Shown here in pieces: positions 59,822-62,604 of a stretch of DNA of 62,604 nucleotides. The notes under the pieces are model-generated. The model ran no database searches, was not told the DNA's origin, and saw only the letters and a program-made list of their open reading frames with translations. The position numbers were made by a program, and so were the translations under genes. The DNA comes from CAZKFA01 sp964551925 (GTDB lineage Bacteria > Cyanobacteriota > Vampirovibrionia > LMEP-6097). Where the stretch lies: the NCBI GenBank assembly GCA_964551925.1, contig CAZKFA010000004.1, positions 1 to 62,604 of the forward strand, in the 5' to 3' direction. Numbering within the stretch: the stretch's first letter is position 1; each line of letters starts with the position of its first letter.

Positions 59822-60097
59822 ATGAGATTAGATGGGACTACACCAAAAGCACAAGCTTATAATGGCGACCAAGCTAATTTTGCTAGCTATAGACCCAATC
59901 CTCAAATTGACCACAAGTGGATGGCTAGTCACGAAGATCGTCACTTAGAGAATGGTTTGTTTGATATCAAAGGTCTAGGTTTTGATCAAGTACCACCTTC
60001 ACTACAAAAAGCAATATTAGAGAAAGCAAAAGTGGAACCATTAACTGTTGCTGAACATGCAAGGCAATTTCAGCGATTATTAGCTCAAGCTGTTTAA
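59822..60097 (+). CDS. small hypothetical protein
   Basis: A 91-residue soluble protein that I do not recognise. It is rich in Asp, His and Gln (HKWMASHEDRHLENGLFDIKG) with a helical C-terminus. It looks real because the start at ATG 59822 is 8 nt after TGT-TAAGAT (59808-59813), the same promoter geometry as the sure genes, and it fills the space between ispG and pyrF. It overlaps convergent pyrF by 18 nt. Confidence 0.55.
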   Translation: MRLDGTTPKAQAYNGDQANFASYRPNPQIDHKWMASHEDRHLENGLFDIKGLGFDQVPPSLQKAILEKAKVEPLTVAEHARQFQRLLAQAV

Positions 60098-60793
60098 AAA
60101 AAACTTCTTAGGATCCTCTGCCTGAGTGATATTCCGCCCGATTACCAAATAATCAGCACCATTAGCTATCGCTTGTTCTGGAGTCATGATGCGCTGCTGA
60201 TCATCATTCGCAGCACCTGCTAAGCGTATCCCTGGACAGACTGTCATAAAATCCTTACCTAGATTAGCTTTAAGCAGAGCAGCTTCCTGAGCCGAACAAA
60301 CCACTCCATCTAAACCAGAGTTCTTAGCTTGAGTAGCTAAATGTAAGACCATATTATCCATGGCATCATTTATCTTTAGATCTTTGGCTAATTTGACTTG
60401 ATCGAAGCTAGTTAGTACGGTTACAGCAATGAGTTTAATCTTTAGATTTTTATAAAGTATTGCTTCTTTGGCTCTAGACATCATCTCTGAGCCACCAAGA
60501 GCATGCACGTTAATAATATCAACATCATAATTAGCTAGAGCTTGGATAGATTTATAGACAGTAGTCGGTATATCATGCAATTTCAGATCAAGAAATATTT
60601 TCAGACCTAGATCTTTGAGATATTTCACAATATCAGCACCTTCAGCATAGAATAATTCCATACCAACTTTTACGAAGCTTGGTTTAGCTGGTGAATTGAA
60701 ATCAAATTTATTGAGAAAACTAACCAGCTCTGCTTTATCAGCGAAGTCAAGTGCAACTATAATTTTATCTTTGTAAGTTACTTTTGTTTCCAT
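60080..60793 (-). CDS. pyrF: orotidine 5'-phosphate decarboxylase
   Basis: A 237-residue OMP decarboxylase giving UMP. The catalytic Asp-Lys-Asp array lies in KIFLDLKLHDIPTTV (~64-78); VALDFADK at the start and GADYLVIGRNITQAEDP near the end complete the barrel. The start overlaps the end of pyrD by 16 nt, so the two are translationally coupled. Confidence 0.96.
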   Translation of the reverse strand: METKVTYKDKIIVALDFADKAELVSFLNKFDFNSPAKPSFVKVGMELFYAEGADIVKYLKDLGLKIFLDLKLHDIPTTVYKSIQALANYDVDIINVHALGGSEMMSRAKEAILYKNLKIKLIAVTVLTSFDQVKLAKDLKINDAMDNMVLHLATQAKNSGLDGVVCSAQEAALLKANLGKDFMTVCPGIRLAGAANDDQQRIMTPEQAIANGADYLVIGRNITQAEDPKKFFLNSLS

Positions 60794-61707
60794 GCTAAAC
60801 CTACCAAATCCTTTATTGATGATACTTGTAGCTGATCAATCTTAGCTTCAAGGGTCTTGATGATCTCCGGACAGACCAGCGGATCAATAAAATTAGCCGT
60901 ACCAACGGCAACAGCACTAGCCCCAGCATAGAAAAATTCTAAGACATCATCAACATTCATAATGCCACCCATACCAATAATTGGGATACTGACTCGTTGA
61001 CTAACTTCATAAATCATACGAATAGCTACTGGTTTAATAGCTGGACCAGAAAGCCCTCCAGAACCTCTCGCCAATACTGGCTTATGAGTATTGAGATCAA
61101 TACGCATACCTAGTAAAGTATTAATCAAGCTCAAACCATCTGCTCCAGCGCTTTCTGCGGCTTGAGCCATAACAACTATATCAGTAACATTAGGAGATAA
61201 CTTTACGAAGACTGGTTTCACTGAGACTGACTTAACAGCTTTCACCAAATCTGCAAGCAAGGTTTCGTTCACCCCAAAATGAATTCCATTCTTTACATTA
61301 GGACAAGAGACATTAAGTTCTATCGCGGCAACATTAGCTACCCTTGAGATGCGCTCAGTGACTGCGACATAATCATCAATAGAATTACCAACTACATTAA
61401 CAAAAATCTTAGTGTCAAATTGTTCTAGAAACTTCAGCTCTTCATTTATAACTCTGTCTAAGCCAGGATTCTGTAAGCCAATAGAATTGAGCATCCCAGA
61501 ATCAACCTCTGCCACTCGCGGTGTATCATTGCCGCTACGAGGCTCTAAGCTAGTGGCTTTGATGGCGATGCCACCAAGAATACTCAAATCATAAAACTTA
61601 GCGTACTCACGCCCAAAAGCAAAACAACCAGAAGCGGGCATAATGGGGTTAGTCATTTGGATTCCAGCTATCTTTGTTGTTAACTTAGATTTGTTTTGAA
61701 CGGACAC
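60778..61707 (-). CDS. pyrD: dihydroorotate dehydrogenase, class 1B catalytic subunit
   Basis: A 309-residue PyrD. It has NPIMPASGCFAFGREY, KATSLEPRSGND, VNVVGNSIDDY, the catalytic Cys in ELNVSCPNVKNG and the FMN-phosphate site GMGGIMNVDDVLEFFYAGASAVAVGT. The Cys base and lack of a membrane helix make it class 1, and pyrK elsewhere in the window makes it class 1B (NAD-linked). The GTG start at 61707 is 8 nt after TGC-TAAAAT (61716-61721), a box that overlaps the stop codon of the upstream gene. Confidence 0.96.
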   Translation of the reverse strand: MSVQNKSKLTTKIAGIQMTNPIMPASGCFAFGREYAKFYDLSILGGIAIKATSLEPRSGNDTPRVAEVDSGMLNSIGLQNPGLDRVINEELKFLEQFDTKIFVNVVGNSIDDYVAVTERISRVANVAAIELNVSCPNVKNGIHFGVNETLLADLVKAVKSVSVKPVFVKLSPNVTDIVVMAQAAESAGADGLSLINTLLGMRIDLNTHKPVLARGSGGLSGPAIKPVAIRMIYEVSQRVSIPIIGMGGIMNVDDVLEFFYAGASAVAVGTANFIDPLVCPEIIKTLEAKIDQLQVSSIKDLVGLAWKQK

Positions 61708-61715
61708 TTAGAGTT

Positions 61716-61721
61716 ATTTTA
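61716..61721 (-). promoter_or_regulatory. -10 box of pyrD-pyrF
   Basis: TAAAAT preceded by TGC on the minus strand, ending 8 nt before GTG 61707 and overlapping the stop codon of the upstream gene. Confidence 0.6.
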
Positions 61722-62474
61722 GCAGGTGGGAGGAGGTACTAAATGCCTTGACAAAGGCCCAGTGGGTATAAGTGCATCGGGTATTTGTTTAAGCCTAGGG
61801 TCAAAAGGAGCTTGCATATCTGGAATCTTCAGGAAACCTGTTGTTGGTATCTCTTCAGGAGTGGACGGAAAGTGCGGCACTGGTTCTGTTGGTCCAGGGA
61901 GAGGTGTTGGTATTAAAGCTGGTCTATAAGGAGGAGTCAAATAGGGCATTCCAGGATAAATTGGATAAGCAGGGTTGCAAATGTTTGAAGGCATTGGCAT
62001 ATATGGTACTACTGGTGGGAACATTGATAGACTGTGGATTTGATAATTAATTGCTAGATCAGACAAACTTTGACTCACTCCCCTTAAATTAGCTTTAAGT
62101 AAAGGCGTCAAAGCTGGTAAAGGTAAAGTAACTATTTTATTAATATCAGTAATAACTTGCTGTACAATACTCATGCTGCTATGAATTAATCCTCTAACAT
62201 GTGCTAAATCATCATGTAACCATTTTGGATAATCACTAGAACCCGCTCCCTTAACCAAAAAAGAACTTGGCTCACGACATAGAGCCTGAGCCATCTCTCT
62301 ATAATCACAAAGAGTTTGACCATTATCTACAGAGACTGGAACAGCTTTGCTTAAATTATCAACAGCACTGATTAAATTTTGCGGATCAGTCTTCTCGTGA
62401 GAAGCCGACATCAAGCGGTCAGATGCCTTGCGTAAATTATCAACAAACAAACCATCTATATAGAAGTTGACCAT
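61719..62474 (-). CDS. hypothetical protein with Pro-rich tail
   Basis: A 251-residue protein I do not recognise. The N-terminal ~145 residues are helical and Leu-rich; the remaining ~105 are Pro-rich (about one residue in three, with MPYLTPPYRPALIPTPLPGP and similar stretches), ending PPPTC. No signal peptide. The start at ATG 62474 is 7 nt after TGT-TATAAT (62482-62487), a clear leaderless arrangement. It lies just upstream of pyrD, but pyrD has its own promoter in the stop region. Confidence 0.65.
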   Translation of the reverse strand: MVNFYIDGLFVDNLRKASDRLMSASHEKTDPQNLISAVDNLSKAVPVSVDNGQTLCDYREMAQALCREPSSFLVKGAGSSDYPKWLHDDLAHVRGLIHSSMSIVQQVITDINKIVTLPLPALTPLLKANLRGVSQSLSDLAINYQIHSLSMFPPVVPYMPMPSNICNPAYPIYPGMPYLTPPYRPALIPTPLPGPTEPVPHFPSTPEEIPTTGFLKIPDMQAPFDPRLKQIPDALIPTGPLSRHLVPPPTC

Positions 62475-62481
62475 GAGAAAA

Positions 62482-62487
62482 ATTATA
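62482..62487 (-). promoter_or_regulatory. -10 box of the Pro-rich protein gene
   Basis: TATAAT preceded by TGT on the minus strand, ending 7 nt before ATG 62474. Confidence 0.65.
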
Positions 62488-62604
62488 ACAGTTCCTACTG
62501 ATTTGAGGATTCTTGCAATTACTCAGTTCATCAAAAAAAGTTAATTAACTAATAAGCTAAATATCTAAGAGATATCTAACTAAGCCCTTAACTCCAAAAC
62601 CCGT

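Noticed and set aside
1..62604. CRISPR array, prophage, insertion sequence or defence island
   Set aside because: No regularly spaced direct repeats, transposase, integrase or phage structural genes were found; the gene content is mostly housekeeping and envelope functions.

Overview
The window is 62.6 kb of an AT-rich, gene-dense bacterial chromosome. I see no rRNA, tRNA, CRISPR array, insertion sequence or phage module. The genes point to a flagellated, Gram-negative-type bacterium with type IV pili: fliI, two flgL-like genes and flgK; a prepilin peptidase and a PilM-PilN fusion; lgt, lipoproteins, an MsbA-like exporter and rodA; the non-mevalonate isoprenoid gene ispG; F-type ATP synthase genes; class 1B pyrD with pyrK. 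A non-photosynthetic relative of Cyanobacteria (Melainabacteria/Vampirovibrionia type) would fit, but this is inference and no marker here proves it. A run of 100 N flanked by two identical 55-bp copies looks like a short-read assembly break at a repeat, so this is probably a metagenome-derived genome.

Layout. 0-3.9 kb: two unknown or lipoprotein genes, a cupin, rmuC and a folK-rimI fusion. 3.9-10.3 kb: an operon of prepilin peptidase, PilM-PilN fusion, a family 2 glycosyltransferase and two tandem GT-C-like membrane proteins; I suspect a pilus-linked glycosylation module. 10.3-15.4 kb: pyrE, a cytidine-deaminase-like protein, a response regulator, and the operon fliI, sugar transferase, lgt. 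15.4-25.3 kb: an isolated rplW/rplD pair, recO, a helicase with an Fe-S nuclease domain, a large modular Pro-rich protein broken by the assembly gap, and ribosomal protein L25. 25.4-37.2 kb: grpE-truA, purC, pyrK, an exonuclease, mnmA-pyrB, the hook-associated proteins and folD. 37.5-49.7 kb: an operon of methyltransferase, atpI-like gene, atpB, permease, ligA and SpoIID; rodA; an M23 peptidase; an ABC exporter divergent from a TetR gene. 49.7-62.5 kb: thiolase, a CBS protein, clpB with a mutL that carries an HNH nuclease in place of the usual MutL C-terminus, elbB, an AbrB/Doc toxin-antitoxin pair, ispG, and pyrD-pyrF.

The strongest window-wide signal is promoter geometry. For at least 20 first-of-operon genes a good, often TGn-extended -10 box ends only 6-10 nt before the start codon, so transcription would begin at the start codon (leaderless mRNA). 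Genes inside operons, and a few leadered ones, have Shine-Dalgarno sequences instead. This geometry also corrects several starts: fliI GTG 15303, recO TTG 17014, rodA GTG 44589 and the 15.4-kb gene at ATG 15409. Convergent genes commonly overlap at their 3' ends with no room for separate terminators.

Other items of note: a conserved ~60-bp intergenic core found twice, each time enclosed by long inverted repeats of unrelated sequence; an identical 19-bp palindrome upstream of the helicase gene and upstream of clpB; MutL-HNH and FolK-RimI fusions; three hook-associated proteins sharing one inserted domain; and split S10 and ATP synthase operons.
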